Shown piece after piece: positions 39,983 to 47,605 of a stretch of 64,000 bases of DNA. The position numbers and the translations under genes were made by a program. Source of the DNA: Acetobacter syzygii (GTDB lineage: Bacteria; Pseudomonadota; Alphaproteobacteria; Acetobacterales; Acetobacteraceae); contig NZ_BAMZ01000014.1 in assembly GCF_000964225.1 (NCBI RefSeq), positions 124,001-188,000 on the forward strand. Reading direction: 5' to 3'. Every line of letters begins with the position of its first letter. Positions within the stretch are counted from its first letter, which is position 1. Under the pieces are notes generated by a model. It searched no databases. It was not told the origin of the DNA and saw only the letters and a list, made by a program, of their open reading frames with translations.

Positions 39983-40076
39983 GCTCCAGCAGGAGGCAAC
40001 CGGACAGACTGCCACAGCGGCTGCCTTATGGGGCTGGCTGGATAGGCAGGACCTTGCTGAACGAGGAGGTTCCAAC
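39983..40076 (+). promoter_or_regulatory. ROSE-like RNA thermometer in the hsp20 leader
   Basis: Three successive hairpins precede the hsp20 start: a small one near 39984-39995, a longer stem CTGCCTTAT / ATAGGCAG (40021-40049), and a final one in which ACCTTGCT (40051-40058) pairs with the Shine-Dalgarno AGGAGGT (40064-40070) across a five-base loop. In the last stem G40056 is bulged and U40055 pairs with G, matching the hallmark of ROSE elements (UUGCU opposite AGGA with an unpaired G). Heat would melt it and expose the ribosome-binding site. The assignment comes from hand-folding and the known ROSE motif. Confidence 0.7.
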
Positions 40077-40598
40077 ATGACTTATGATTTTGCACCACTG
40101 TTCCGTACCGCCATTGGTTTTGACCGACTGGCGCAGGTTATGGACACAGCAGCCCGCAATACGGGCACACCAAGCTACCCACCTTATGACATCGCCAAAA
40201 CCGGGAACGACAGCTACGCGCTCACCATGGCCGTGGCGGGGTTTGGACCGGATGATATTGAACTGGTGGTGCAGGATGGCACGCTTGTTGTCTCTGGTCG
40301 GGTCAACACACCGCAGGACGAAGGCGAAATACTGCACCGGGGCATTGCCCGCCGTGCGTTTGAGCGCCGGTTTGCCTTGGCTGACCATGTAGAAGTCACC
40401 GGGGCGGACATGAACAACGGGCTACTCCGCATTAGTGTGCGCCAGATTATGCCCGAAGCCCTTAAGCCACGGCGTATTCCCGTCAATGCTGGCCAACCGG
40501 CTCCACAGACCCCGCAAAACCGCACACCAGCAGTTGCCACCAGCACCGCTTCAGGCACTGCTGCATCGCTGGAGGAGGCTGTGCCAACAGCGGCCTGA
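40077..40598 (+). CDS. Small heat shock protein (Hsp20/IbpA family)
   Basis: ATP-independent chaperone that holds unfolding proteins. The 173-residue protein starts MTYDFAPLFRTAIGFDRL, like alphaproteobacterial IbpA. It has an alpha-crystallin domain (about residues 35-130: YDIAKTGNDSYALTMAVAGF, then LVVSGR and a GLLRISV motif in place of GVL) and a disordered C-terminal tail rich in Ala, Thr and Pro. A possible I-x-I anchor equivalent is RRIPV. GAGGAGG precedes the ATG but is sequestered in a predicted ROSE-like hairpin. A 16-pair terminator follows. Confidence 0.93.
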   Translation: MTYDFAPLFRTAIGFDRLAQVMDTAARNTGTPSYPPYDIAKTGNDSYALTMAVAGFGPDDIELVVQDGTLVVSGRVNTPQDEGEILHRGIARRAFERRFALADHVEVTGADMNNGLLRISVRQIMPEALKPRRIPVNAGQPAPQTPQNRTPAVATSTASGTAASLEEAVPTAA

Positions 40599-40614
40599 AC
40601 CCTCGCCATGAACC

Positions 40615-40650
40615 CAAAAGGGGGTGGAACAGGCGTTCCACCCCCTTTTG
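40615..40650 (+). terminator. Rho-independent terminator of hsp20
   Basis: A 16-pair perfect stem (CAAAAGGGGGTGGAAC and its complement) with an AGGC loop; the descending arm ends in TTTTG. It starts 17 bases after the hsp20 stop. Confidence 0.9.
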
Positions 40651-40665
40651 TTGTATATTTGCGGC

Positions 40666-40694
40666 TTGACCTGAACGGGCTGCTCCCTCCATAT
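40666..40694 (+). promoter_or_regulatory. Candidate sigma-70 promoter of trcR
   Basis: TTGACC (40666-40671), a 17-base spacer, then CCATAT (40689-40694), about 110 bases before the trcR ATG. The -35 is good and the -10 weak. Confidence 0.4.
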
Positions 40695-40803
40695 CGGGGG
40701 CATAGATGCGCGTCGGCAGGCACGCAGGCTTCGGAAGAGGTTCCAGGCCGTCAACTTTACCGGTGCCTGCGTGAGCGCCGCCCGACGACAGGATAGAAGC
40801 CAA

Positions 40804-41394
40804 ATGACGACCTTACCCTTGATGCCAAAAGCAACCGCTGTGTGGCTGATCGAAAAGACCGCGCTCAGCTTTGAACAGATCGCCGCTTTCTGCGGGATGC
40901 ACCCGCTGGAAGTGCAGGCCATTGCCGATGGTGAGGTCGCACAGGGCATTGTTGGCTACGATCCGGTTGCCAACCACCAGCTTGCCCTTGAAGAAATCCG
41001 CCGTTGTGAGGCATCGCCCAACGCCCGGCTTAAAATTCTGGCAACCAACAACCCCGTGCGCCGCCGCTCCAAGGGAGCACGCTACACGCCTGTTGCCAAA
41101 CGCCACGACCGCCCCGATGGCATTGCCTTTCTGCTGCGCAACTATCCGCAGTTGAGCGAACAGCAGATTGTTAAGCTGCTGGGCACAACAAAAGACACCA
41201 TTGCCAAGGTGCGTGACAAACAACACTGGAATACACCCAACATTAAACCGCGAGATCCGGTGACCGTTGGCCTGTGCAGCCAGACAGACCTGAACGCCGC
41301 AGTCGCCGATGCCAATGCCCGGCTTGAACGGGAAGGGGCGGAAATTCCCGTACCAGCACTGGATGCTGGCGATCTTGATTTTTCTGCTGAATAA
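40804..41394 (+). CDS. trcR: Cell-cycle transcriptional regulator TrcR-type (DUF1013)
   Basis: Alphaproteobacterial DUF1013 protein, reported in other members as a transcription-associated cell-cycle factor. The 196-residue product is highly characteristic: MPKATAVWLIEKTALSFEQIA, the FCGMHPLEVQAIADG segment, VGYDPVANHQL, and a second helix-turn-helix-like block (YPQLSEQQIVKLLGTTKDTI). The ATG at 40804 is used, with AGGAT about ten bases upstream; an ATG-like start 33 bases earlier lacks support. It is flanked by strong terminators, so it is monocistronic. Confidence 0.88.
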   Translation: MTTLPLMPKATAVWLIEKTALSFEQIAAFCGMHPLEVQAIADGEVAQGIVGYDPVANHQLALEEIRRCEASPNARLKILATNNPVRRRSKGARYTPVAKRHDRPDGIAFLLRNYPQLSEQQIVKLLGTTKDTIAKVRDKQHWNTPNIKPRDPVTVGLCSQTDLNAAVADANARLEREGAEIPVPALDAGDLDFSAE

Positions 41395-41402
41395 AATCTC
41401 AG

Positions 41403-41448
41403 CACCTCTCCCTGCTGTTGCTTGGCATACAGCAGGGAGAGGTGTTTT
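41403..41448 (+). terminator. Rho-independent terminator of trcR
   Basis: A 16-pair perfect stem (CACCTCTCCCTGCTGT and its complement) with a ten-base loop, then TTTT. It sits between trcR and the convergent small DUF465 gene. Confidence 0.9.
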
Positions 41449-41454
41449 GCGTTT

Positions 41455-41619
41455 TTAGCTCGCCAGCCGCTCGATTTCTTCCTTGATCCTGAGCTTTTGC
41501 AGCTTCAGGCACATCAGAACACGTTCATCCGGTCTGGGGCGCCCCCCTTCGGAGGCAATTTTCTGGTCAATGTGGGAATGGCGGTGTTTAAGACTCTCTA
41601 TCCTTGCTAGGCGCGCCAT
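41455..41619 (-). CDS. DUF465 (YdcH-like) small protein
   Basis: A 54-residue helical protein: MARLARIESLKHRHSHID, then RPRPDERVLMCLKLQKL and KEEIERLAS. The pattern (L..KH..LD.KI......P.....L..LK..KL.LKEEI..L) is that of DUF465/YdcH proteins, usually described as slyX/YdcH-like coiled-coil proteins of unknown function. GGAGGCAGCC precedes the ATG. It is transcribed towards trcR and away from a second DUF465 gene. It is short enough to be missed by standard gene calling. The small regulator or ribosome-linked roles sometimes proposed for the family are not visible in the sequence. Confidence 0.85.
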   Translation of the reverse strand: MARLARIESLKHRHSHIDQKIASEGGRPRPDERVLMCLKLQKLRIKEEIERLAS

Positions 41620-41850
41620 GGCTGCCTCCATTCGGTTAGTGACTCCTTTACGCTAACGTACAGGCGGCCAAAAATTTCATGTTAATTTCATATTCCAACG
41701 CATAACGATATGCGCTGCACACATGGAACTTTTCCCTGTTTGCGCAAACGGCTTCTGCAATCCATGGTTGGTAAACCGCCGCATAAATGCGACAACTAGA
41801 GTATCCGATTGAATGCACGAGTCAGATGCACACAGGGAGAAAACGGCACC
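41620..41850. other. Divergent region between two DUF465 genes
   Basis: 231 bases. It contains CGCATA-ACGA-TATGCG (near 41699-41714) and CGCAT-AA-ATGCG (near 41783-41794) inverted repeats that could be operators shared by the divergent pair. No gene of its own is seen. Confidence 0.4.
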
Positions 41851-42057
41851 ATGATGCAAGACCGCGAGTCACTACTGGGGCAACTTCTTGAACTGCGAAG
41901 CGAGCATCGCGATCTGGATACGGTCATCAACCGCATGACCAGCGACACAGCCTTTATCGACCAGTTGTATCTCCAGCGGCTTAAAAAACGTAAATTACTG
42001 CTCAAAGACCGCATAACACGCCTTGAAAGCCAGCTGATACCTGACAATATTGCCTGA
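41851..42057 (+). CDS. DUF465 (YdcH-like) small protein
   Basis: A 68-residue helical protein ([21 protein letters not shown] ... [19 protein letters not shown]) of the DUF465/YdcH family, with the signature L..LK.RKL.LKD.I..L. The ATG at 41851, or the next ATG, follows GGGAGAAAACGGCACC. It lies 44 bases before purE on the same strand. A DUF465 pair next to purE-purK is a recurrent alphaproteobacterial neighbourhood, but its meaning is unknown. Confidence 0.86.
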   Translation: MMQDRESLLGQLLELRSEHRDLDTVINRMTSDTAFIDQLYLQRLKKRKLLLKDRITRLESQLIPDNIA

Positions 42058-42101
42058 CTTTACAACAGGACCAGACCAGCAAGACCGGATACCCTACCCC
42101 T

Positions 42102-42653
42102 GTGAACACCTCAGCCACCCAGACCACCCCCGCCCACTCAGCAGACAACAAGGCAGCCGCAACGGCTCCCAAGGTTGGCATTATCATGGGAAGCCAGTCA
42201 GACTGGGAGACCATGCGCCACGCTGACGCCATTCTGAATGAGCTGGAAATCCCGCATGAAACCCGCATAGTCTCGGCCCACCGTACACCGGACCGACTGG
42301 CGGAATACGCCCGTACCGCAGCAGAGCGGGGATTATCTGTTATTATTGCCGGGGCTGGAGGGGCTGCGCATCTGCCCGGCATGTGTGCGGCATGGACCCG
42401 CCTGCCTGTTTTGGGTGTGCCTGTGGAATCCCGCGCTCTTAAAGGCATGGATAGCCTGCTCTCTATTGTGCAGATGCCCGGTGGTGTACCGGTTGGCACC
42501 CTCGCCATTGGTTCGGCCGGTGCCAAAAATGCTGCCTTGCTGGCCGCTTCCATTCTGGCCCTGCAAAACCCAGAACTGGCCGCAAGGCTGGAAGCATGGC
42601 GTGCAGTACAGACCGCATCCGTTGCCGATACCCCTGTGACAGAAAGCGAATGA
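42102..42653 (+). CDS. purE: N5-carboxyaminoimidazole ribonucleotide mutase
   Basis: Class I PurE: interconverts N5-CAIR and CAIR in purine synthesis, taking its substrate from PurK. The 183-residue protein has [10 protein letters not shown], the catalytic SAHRTP (His), and [11 protein letters not shown], plus PVGTLAIG. It closely resembles the well-studied A. aceti PurE. The start is a GTG with no strong Shine-Dalgarno sequence; the first 25 residues are a variable extension. The stop overlaps the purK start as ATGA. Confidence 0.95.
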   Translation: MNTSATQTTPAHSADNKAAATAPKVGIIMGSQSDWETMRHADAILNELEIPHETRIVSAHRTPDRLAEYARTAAERGLSVIIAGAGGAAHLPGMCAAWTRLPVLGVPVESRALKGMDSLLSIVQMPGGVPVGTLAIGSAGAKNAALLAASILALQNPELAARLEAWRAVQTASVADTPVTESE

Positions 42654-43822
42654 CCCACACACACGCAGCCCTGCCCCCCAATGCCGTTATTGGCATTGTT
42701 GGCGGCGGGCAGCTTGGCCGCATGTCTGCCGTTGCAGCCTCCCGGCTGGGCTTTAAAACCCATATTCTCACACAGGATGCCCATGGTCCCGCCGCACAGG
42801 TCAGCAGTAGCGTAACCCTTGGCGCCTATGATGACCCGGCGGCACTGGATGCTTTTGCCAAAGCGGTCGATGTTGTTACTTTTGAGTTTGAGAACATCAG
42901 TGCCGACGCACTTGACCGGCTAAGCAAATATTGCCCTGTGCGGCCCTCTGGTCATATTCTGCGCATCAGTCAGGACCGGCTGGCCGAAAAAACCTTTCTG
43001 GCCTCTAGCGGAGTGCCTCTCGCGCCGTGGTGTGCGGTCACCGACCGAACCACACTCCATGAAGCTGCACAAAAGCTCGGTCTGCCCCTTATCCTCAAAA
43101 CGACCCGCAACGGGTATGATGGCAAGGGCCAGCGCCGCGTTTATACCGAAGCAGAACTGGATGCCGCGTTTGAAGAGCTGGCTCCCCACCCGCTGGTTGC
43201 CGAAGGCATGGTCGATTTTGCCTGCGAATTAAGCGTTATGGTGGTCCGAGGAACCGATGGCACCACCCGCTGCTTTGACACGGTTCTGAACCACCACTGG
43301 CACGGCATTCTGGACCTGACTCTGGCCCCGGCCCCCATTGCAGATGTAACAGCCCACGAAGCAGGCAGACTGGCAGCCCTTATTGCCGAAAAGTTTGATC
43401 TGGTGGGTATTATGGGGGTGGAAATGTTCTTGGTGCGGGATGGTTCGCTAATGGTGAACGAGGTCGCACCGCGCCCCCATAATTCCGGGCACTGGACCAT
43501 GGATGCCTGCGCGCAGGACCAGTTTGACATGCACATCCGTGCGGTTGCAGGTCTCCCCCTCCCTCCGGCGCAGCGCCACTCCGATGCGGTTATGAAAAAT
43601 CTGGTCGGACCGGAAGATATGGCTCTGTGGCCTGCCATTCTGGCCAATCCCGGCCAGATCCCGCATTTATACGGCAAAAAAGAAGCCCGTCCGGGCCGCA
43701 AGATGGGGCATGTGAATATTCTGTTCCCCTACGGGTCTTTGCCGGGAGAATGGGGCATACAGGCAGCCCTTGGGCCACTGGCCACCAAATGCGCGGCTCC
43801 TCCTGCCACGGACCAAGACTAA
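42650..43822 (+). CDS. purK: N5-carboxyaminoimidazole ribonucleotide synthase
   Basis: ATP-grasp enzyme that carboxylates AIR to N5-CAIR with bicarbonate. The 390-residue protein has the N-terminal [11 protein letters not shown], the ATP-grasp core ([16 protein letters not shown]) and the metal/ATP end motif [19 protein letters not shown], diagnostic of PurK. Its ATG overlaps the purE stop, so the pair is translationally coupled. It is convergent with the radC-type genes. Confidence 0.95.
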   Translation: MTHTHAALPPNAVIGIVGGGQLGRMSAVAASRLGFKTHILTQDAHGPAAQVSSSVTLGAYDDPAALDAFAKAVDVVTFEFENISADALDRLSKYCPVRPSGHILRISQDRLAEKTFLASSGVPLAPWCAVTDRTTLHEAAQKLGLPLILKTTRNGYDGKGQRRVYTEAELDAAFEELAPHPLVAEGMVDFACELSVMVVRGTDGTTRCFDTVLNHHWHGILDLTLAPAPIADVTAHEAGRLAALIAEKFDLVGIMGVEMFLVRDGSLMVNEVAPRPHNSGHWTMDACAQDQFDMHIRAVAGLPLPPAQRHSDAVMKNLVGPEDMALWPAILANPGQIPHLYGKKEARPGRKMGHVNILFPYGSLPGEWGIQAALGPLATKCAAPPATDQD

Positions 43823-43843
43823 CAGGGACATCCCCTGCAACAT

Positions 43844-43875
43844 GGAGGGGGCGGATTTAGAGCAAACCGCCCTCC
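43844..43875. terminator. Bidirectional hairpin between purK and radC
   Basis: GGAGGGGGCGG and CCGCCCTCC pair with a two-base bulge across a 12-base loop, covering the radC stop codon. No long T tract on either strand; it may serve both convergent operons. Confidence 0.4.
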
Positions 43876-44588
43876 TTCATGCTCAGGACCTGCGTTTTTC
43901 CTACAATCAGGTGGTCTGCAACCTGAACCCCCACAATCTGGGCGGCGGCAATAATCTGCTGCGTCATATACAGATCTTCGGTCGAGGGGGTGGCATCTCC
44001 ACTAGGGTGGTTATGCACCAGCACAAAACTGCGTGCCCCTAACGCCAGCGCACGCCGCACAATCTCACGCGGGTAAACGGGGGCGTGGTCCACCGTGCCG
44101 CGGCCCAGCACTTCATCTGCCATCAGTCTGAGTGCTGCATCCAAAAACAGAACGCGCATCTGTTCCGTTTTTTCGCGCGCGAGCAGAGCCAGCAAATATG
44201 CATTCAAGGCAGGGCGCTGGCGTAAAATATTCCCCTGCCCCAGCCTTGCCCTTTGCCAGCGGAACGCGCTCTCGCGCACCACAACCAGAAGAACACGCAC
44301 AGCCTCGGGTTGGGTGCGTATGCTGCCTTCCTGCTGTTCTGCTGCGCGCAATACTGCGGCCAATGTGCCGTATTCAGCCAGTAAGGTCGCAGCTAATGCC
44401 CTGACCTCCGCTGGGCTACAACGGGCTATGGCTAGCAGGGTAGCCAGACAGTGCTGCTCCTCCGCTACACGCGGCTCTGGTGCCAGCAATGGCATGGCGC
44501 GTGCCATTCCGTCCCGCGCATGAGCGAAAAAGACGGAACCATCGGCCATTCCGTGCCGCACGGATGGGGTGGAAGATTTACTTACCAT
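43857..44588 (-). CDS. radC: RadC-family JAB/MPN protein with intact metal site
   Basis: RadC-like JAMM-domain protein of uncertain DNA-related function. The 243-residue product retains the metal centre: VHNHPSGDATPSTED with the HxHPSxxxP/D pattern, preceded by FLDAALRLMADEVLGRGTVD containing the conserved residues before it. The N-terminal helix-hairpin-helix half normal for RadC is poorly conserved (ALAATLLAEYGTLAAVLRA is recognisable). The ATG at 44588 follows GGGGA and overlaps the stop of the upstream RadC paralogue, so the two are coupled. Family members were long called DNA repair proteins on weak evidence. Confidence 0.82.
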   Translation of the reverse strand: MVSKSSTPSVRHGMADGSVFFAHARDGMARAMPLLAPEPRVAEEQHCLATLLAIARCSPAEVRALAATLLAEYGTLAAVLRAAEQQEGSIRTQPEAVRVLLVVVRESAFRWQRARLGQGNILRQRPALNAYLLALLAREKTEQMRVLFLDAALRLMADEVLGRGTVDHAPVYPREIVRRALALGARSFVLVHNHPSGDATPSTEDLYMTQQIIAAAQIVGVQVADHLIVGKTQVLSMKEGGLL

Positions 44589-45334
44589 TCCCCAGCCTTC
44601 TGGCGTGCGCTCAGCCATTTTCCCTGACCAATAATCAGATGATCATGCAAAGTGATGGCCAGCAATGGTGCTGCTTTGCGCACGGCTGAAATAAAGGGCA
44701 AACAGCCCTGTAACAGGTCTGGCAGATCCTGCTCCTGCTCTGCCAGACAAACCGTGACCAGCGCACAGGCCTGCACTTCCAGCGCGCGTTGCAAAAGACG
44801 GGCTGTCATCTGCTCAATCTGTGCCTCTTCTGGCCATATGAATGGTTCAGCCACCAGCAAGCTATTGCGGCTGTCCAGAAAAAGCATATAGGACTGCACC
44901 CCTTCAGCCCTTTGCAAAACCGTGCTGCAATACCTTACAAGACTGTCCCAGTCGCCCAAATAAGGGCGGTTCGCACTGCTCCCCTGCACCAGACAGTTCG
45001 CCACAACCGGCACATGGGCACACAAGGTCGCTGTGGTGGATGGCATTCCTGCTGCGCGCATCTGCTCCACTGGAGACTCGAATACGGCGGCAAAAGACCC
45101 GAACTGATTGATCAGGCTTTTAGCCAGAGGTTTAGTGTCCCGCCGGGGAATGCCGTAAAACAGGAGCATTTCCAGCAGTTCGTAGTCCGCAAGCCCTGCC
45201 GCGCCATGGGTCAGCACTCTCTGGCGCATACGTTTGCGGTGCCCTGCTGGTCCGGTGGATGTAAACGCTGGAGCCACCCCACCCGCTGCTGGCGTAGCAG
45301 ATGGGTCATCTGGCGGCATCTTTGCTTTTGCCAT
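44582..45334 (-). CDS. RadC-family paralogue with degenerate JAMM centre
   Basis: A 250-residue RadC-family protein. It keeps the N-terminal RadC half (GHRKRMRQRVLTHGAAGLAD, then YELLEMLLF, RRDTKPLAKSLINQFGS) and the C-terminal strand LHDHLIIG, but the HxHPSGD metal motif is replaced by CLAEQEQD, so it should not bind the zinc. It sits directly upstream of, and overlaps, the radC copy with an intact centre; the two look complementary (one has a good N-terminal half, the other a good catalytic half). It is divergent from the helicase gene, 45 bases away. A regulatory or scaffold partner is an inference. Confidence 0.78.
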   Translation of the reverse strand: MAKAKMPPDDPSATPAAGGVAPAFTSTGPAGHRKRMRQRVLTHGAAGLADYELLEMLLFYGIPRRDTKPLAKSLINQFGSFAAVFESPVEQMRAAGMPSTTATLCAHVPVVANCLVQGSSANRPYLGDWDSLVRYCSTVLQRAEGVQSYMLFLDSRNSLLVAEPFIWPEEAQIEQMTARLLQRALEVQACALVTVCLAEQEQDLPDLLQGCLPFISAVRKAAPLLAITLHDHLIIGQGKWLSARQKAGEW

Positions 45335-45347
45335 CCTATTGCTCCGA

Positions 45348-45376
45348 TTGGCCTAAGGCGGACATCACTATATAAG
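45348..45376 (+). promoter_or_regulatory. Candidate promoter of the helicase gene, possibly leaderless
   Basis: TTGGCC (45348-45353), 17 bases, then TATAAG (45371-45376). The expected start point seven bases on falls on the GTG at 45383, the second codon of the reading frame, so the transcript may be leaderless or nearly so. There is no Shine-Dalgarno sequence. Confidence 0.35.
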
Positions 45377-45379
45377 AGA

Positions 45380-47605
45380 ATGGTGACAACATTCGAGCCC
45401 CCTTCTCCTCCGCATTTTCCTGCTGCTCCTCAAAGCGGTACCTCCTACCTTGCGCGCCTGAACCCTGAGCAACGGGCCGCCATCGAAACAACCGATGGCC
45501 CACTGCTTGTTCTGGCTGGCGCGGGTACGGGCAAAACACGTGTGTTAACCACACGCTTTGCCCATATTCTGCTTACCGAGCGTGCAAAGCCGTGGCAGAT
45601 TCTGGCAGTGACCTTTACCAACAAGGCTGCGCGGGAAATGCGTGAACGTGTTGCCCAGCTTCTGGGCAGTCCGGCGGAAGGTCTGTGGCTTGGTACGTTC
45701 CACGCTTTATGCGCCCGCATGTTGCGCCGCCATGCGGAGTATGCGGGACTAAGCCAGAATTTTACCATTCTGGATACGGACGACCAGCTCCGCCTGCTCA
45801 AACAGATTATGGAGCCGTGGCAGATCGATACCAAACGCTGGCCCGCACCCGGCCTGCTGGGCGTTATCCAACGCTGGAAAGACCGGGGGCTTACGCCCGC
45901 GCGGGTCACCCCGGCGGAAGATACGGATTTTGCCAACGGTCATGCCCGTGCCATTTACGAGGCTTATCAGGCCCGGCTGCTGCAACTGAACGCCTGCGAC
46001 TTTGGCGACCTTATGCTGCATGTGACCGAAATCCTGCGCACCCGGCCAGATGTGCTGGCGCAGTACCATCGCTTTTTCCGTTACATTCTGGTTGATGAAT
46101 ACCAAGATACAAACACCGTGCAGTATCTGTGGCTGCGCCTGCTGGCCAAGCAGGCAAATGGTACCGCCAATATCTGCTGCGTGGGGGATGATGACCAGTC
46201 CATCTACTCATGGCGTGGCGCGGAAGTGGAAAATATTCTCAGGTTTGAAAAAGATTTTCCCGGTGCGCAGATTGTCCGTCTGGAACGCAATTATCGCTCA
46301 ACCCGCCATATTCTGGGTGCTGCCGCAGGGCTGATCGCCCATAATGGGGAAAGACTGGGCAAAACCCTGCGCTCCGGTCGTGATGACCCCTCGGATGGGG
46401 AAAAAGTGCTGGTCACCAGTGTATGGGATTCAGATGCGGAAGCCCGGAGCGTGTGCGACATAGCCGAACGGTTATACCGCAATGGGCAATCTCTAGCGGA
46501 AATGGCCATTCTGGTCCGCGCTGGCTTCCAGACCCGTGCATTTGAAGAGCGACTGGTGCAAACCGGACTGCCCTACCGCATTGTTGGCGGCGTTCGTTTT
46601 TATGAACGTGCGGAAATACGCGATGCGCTGGCTTATATGCGCGTTGTCAGCCAACCTGCGGATGATCTGGCGTTTGAGCGGATTATCAATGTGCCCAAGC
46701 GTGGCGTTGGCCCCGCCAGCCTGCAAAAACTGCGCGAGGCCGCACGTTTTGCCAACACGCCAGTAAGCGTTGCCACCCAGACCATGCTGAATACGGGCCA
46801 GCTCAAAGGTAAAATGGCCGACCAGCTGCGCACCCTCATCAACGCTCTGGACACCACGCGTGATCTTCTGAGCCGCGAGGGCCATGTACTGGCGGTTGAA
46901 CATCTGCTCGAAGAGAGTGGGTACCTTGAGATGTGGCGTCTTGACCGCTCGCCAGAAGCACCCGGACGATTGGAAAACCTGAAAGAGCTTGTACGCGCTC
47001 TGGCTGACTTTGGCACGCTGGGCGAGTTTTTGGAGCATGTCTCCCTTGTGATGGAGACCGATGAAAAAGCACAGGACGCCAAACTGTCGATTATGACACT
47101 CCACGGCGCAAAAGGGCTGGAGTTTGACACTGTCTTCCTGCCCGGCTGGGAGGAAGGGGTCTTTCCCTCCCAGCGGACGCTGGATGAAGGCGGGCTTAAA
47201 GGGCTGGAGGAGGAACGCCGTCTGGCCTACGTGGGTATTACCCGCGCACGCAAGCAGGCCATGATCTTCCATGCCGGAAGCCGCCGCATTTATGCCAACT
47301 GGCAGCCATCCATGCCCAGCCGTTTTCTGGACGAGCTACCAGAGGAACATATTGCCCGCAAAAACGAAGGCGGAGCAGCCCGCCGCGGCCTGTTTGCAGA
47401 GGAAAGCCTGTTTAACAACGGGCCCGTTGTTGCACGGCGCAAACGGCAGGCAGAGGCCGAACCCAGCTTTCAACTTGGCGAGCAGGTGCGCCATCCCCGC
47501 TTTGGCGTGGGCATCGTTATTGCGGCAGACCGCAACCATCTGGAAATCGCGTTTGAAGACGCGGGAACAAAACGACTTCTTTCCTCCTTTATTGAGAAAT
47601 TATAA
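45380..47605 (+). CDS. uvrD: ATP-dependent DNA helicase UvrD/PcrA
   Basis: Superfamily 1A 3'-5' helicase for nucleotide excision and mismatch repair. The 741-residue protein has all core motifs: Q-motif LNPEQRAAIE, Walker A AGAGTGKTRVL, Ib GTFHALCARMLR, Walker B LVDEYQDTN, motif III GDDDQSIYSWRGA, motif IV ERNYRS, motif V TLHGAKGLEFD and motif VI YVGITRA. The C-terminal end (GEQVRHPRFGVGIV) is the Tudor-like tail typical of PcrA/UvrD. The ATG at 45380 or the GTG at 45383 starts the frame; nearly 600 bases of open frame upstream lie antisense to the RadC paralogue and are excluded. prmA begins within its stop. Confidence 0.95.
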   Translation: MVTTFEPPSPPHFPAAPQSGTSYLARLNPEQRAAIETTDGPLLVLAGAGTGKTRVLTTRFAHILLTERAKPWQILAVTFTNKAAREMRERVAQLLGSPAEGLWLGTFHALCARMLRRHAEYAGLSQNFTILDTDDQLRLLKQIMEPWQIDTKRWPAPGLLGVIQRWKDRGLTPARVTPAEDTDFANGHARAIYEAYQARLLQLNACDFGDLMLHVTEILRTRPDVLAQYHRFFRYILVDEYQDTNTVQYLWLRLLAKQANGTANICCVGDDDQSIYSWRGAEVENILRFEKDFPGAQIVRLERNYRSTRHILGAAAGLIAHNGERLGKTLRSGRDDPSDGEKVLVTSVWDSDAEARSVCDIAERLYRNGQSLAEMAILVRAGFQTRAFEERLVQTGLPYRIVGGVRFYERAEIRDALAYMRVVSQPADDLAFERIINVPKRGVGPASLQKLREAARFANTPVSVATQTMLNTGQLKGKMADQLRTLINALDTTRDLLSREGHVLAVEHLLEESGYLEMWRLDRSPEAPGRLENLKELVRALADFGTLGEFLEHVSLVMETDEKAQDAKLSIMTLHGAKGLEFDTVFLPGWEEGVFPSQRTLDEGGLKGLEEERRLAYVGITRARKQAMIFHAGSRRIYANWQPSMPSRFLDELPEEHIARKNEGGAARRGLFAEESLFNNGPVVARRKRQAEAEPSFQLGEQVRHPRFGVGIVIAADRNHLEIAFEDAGTKRLLSSFIEKL

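Noticed and set aside
44789-45379. Roughly 600 bases of open frame in phase with and upstream of the helicase gene
   Set aside because: It is antisense to the RadC paralogue, encodes Cys/His/Arg-rich low-complexity sequence unlike a UvrD N-terminus, and the conserved helicase start is at 45380.
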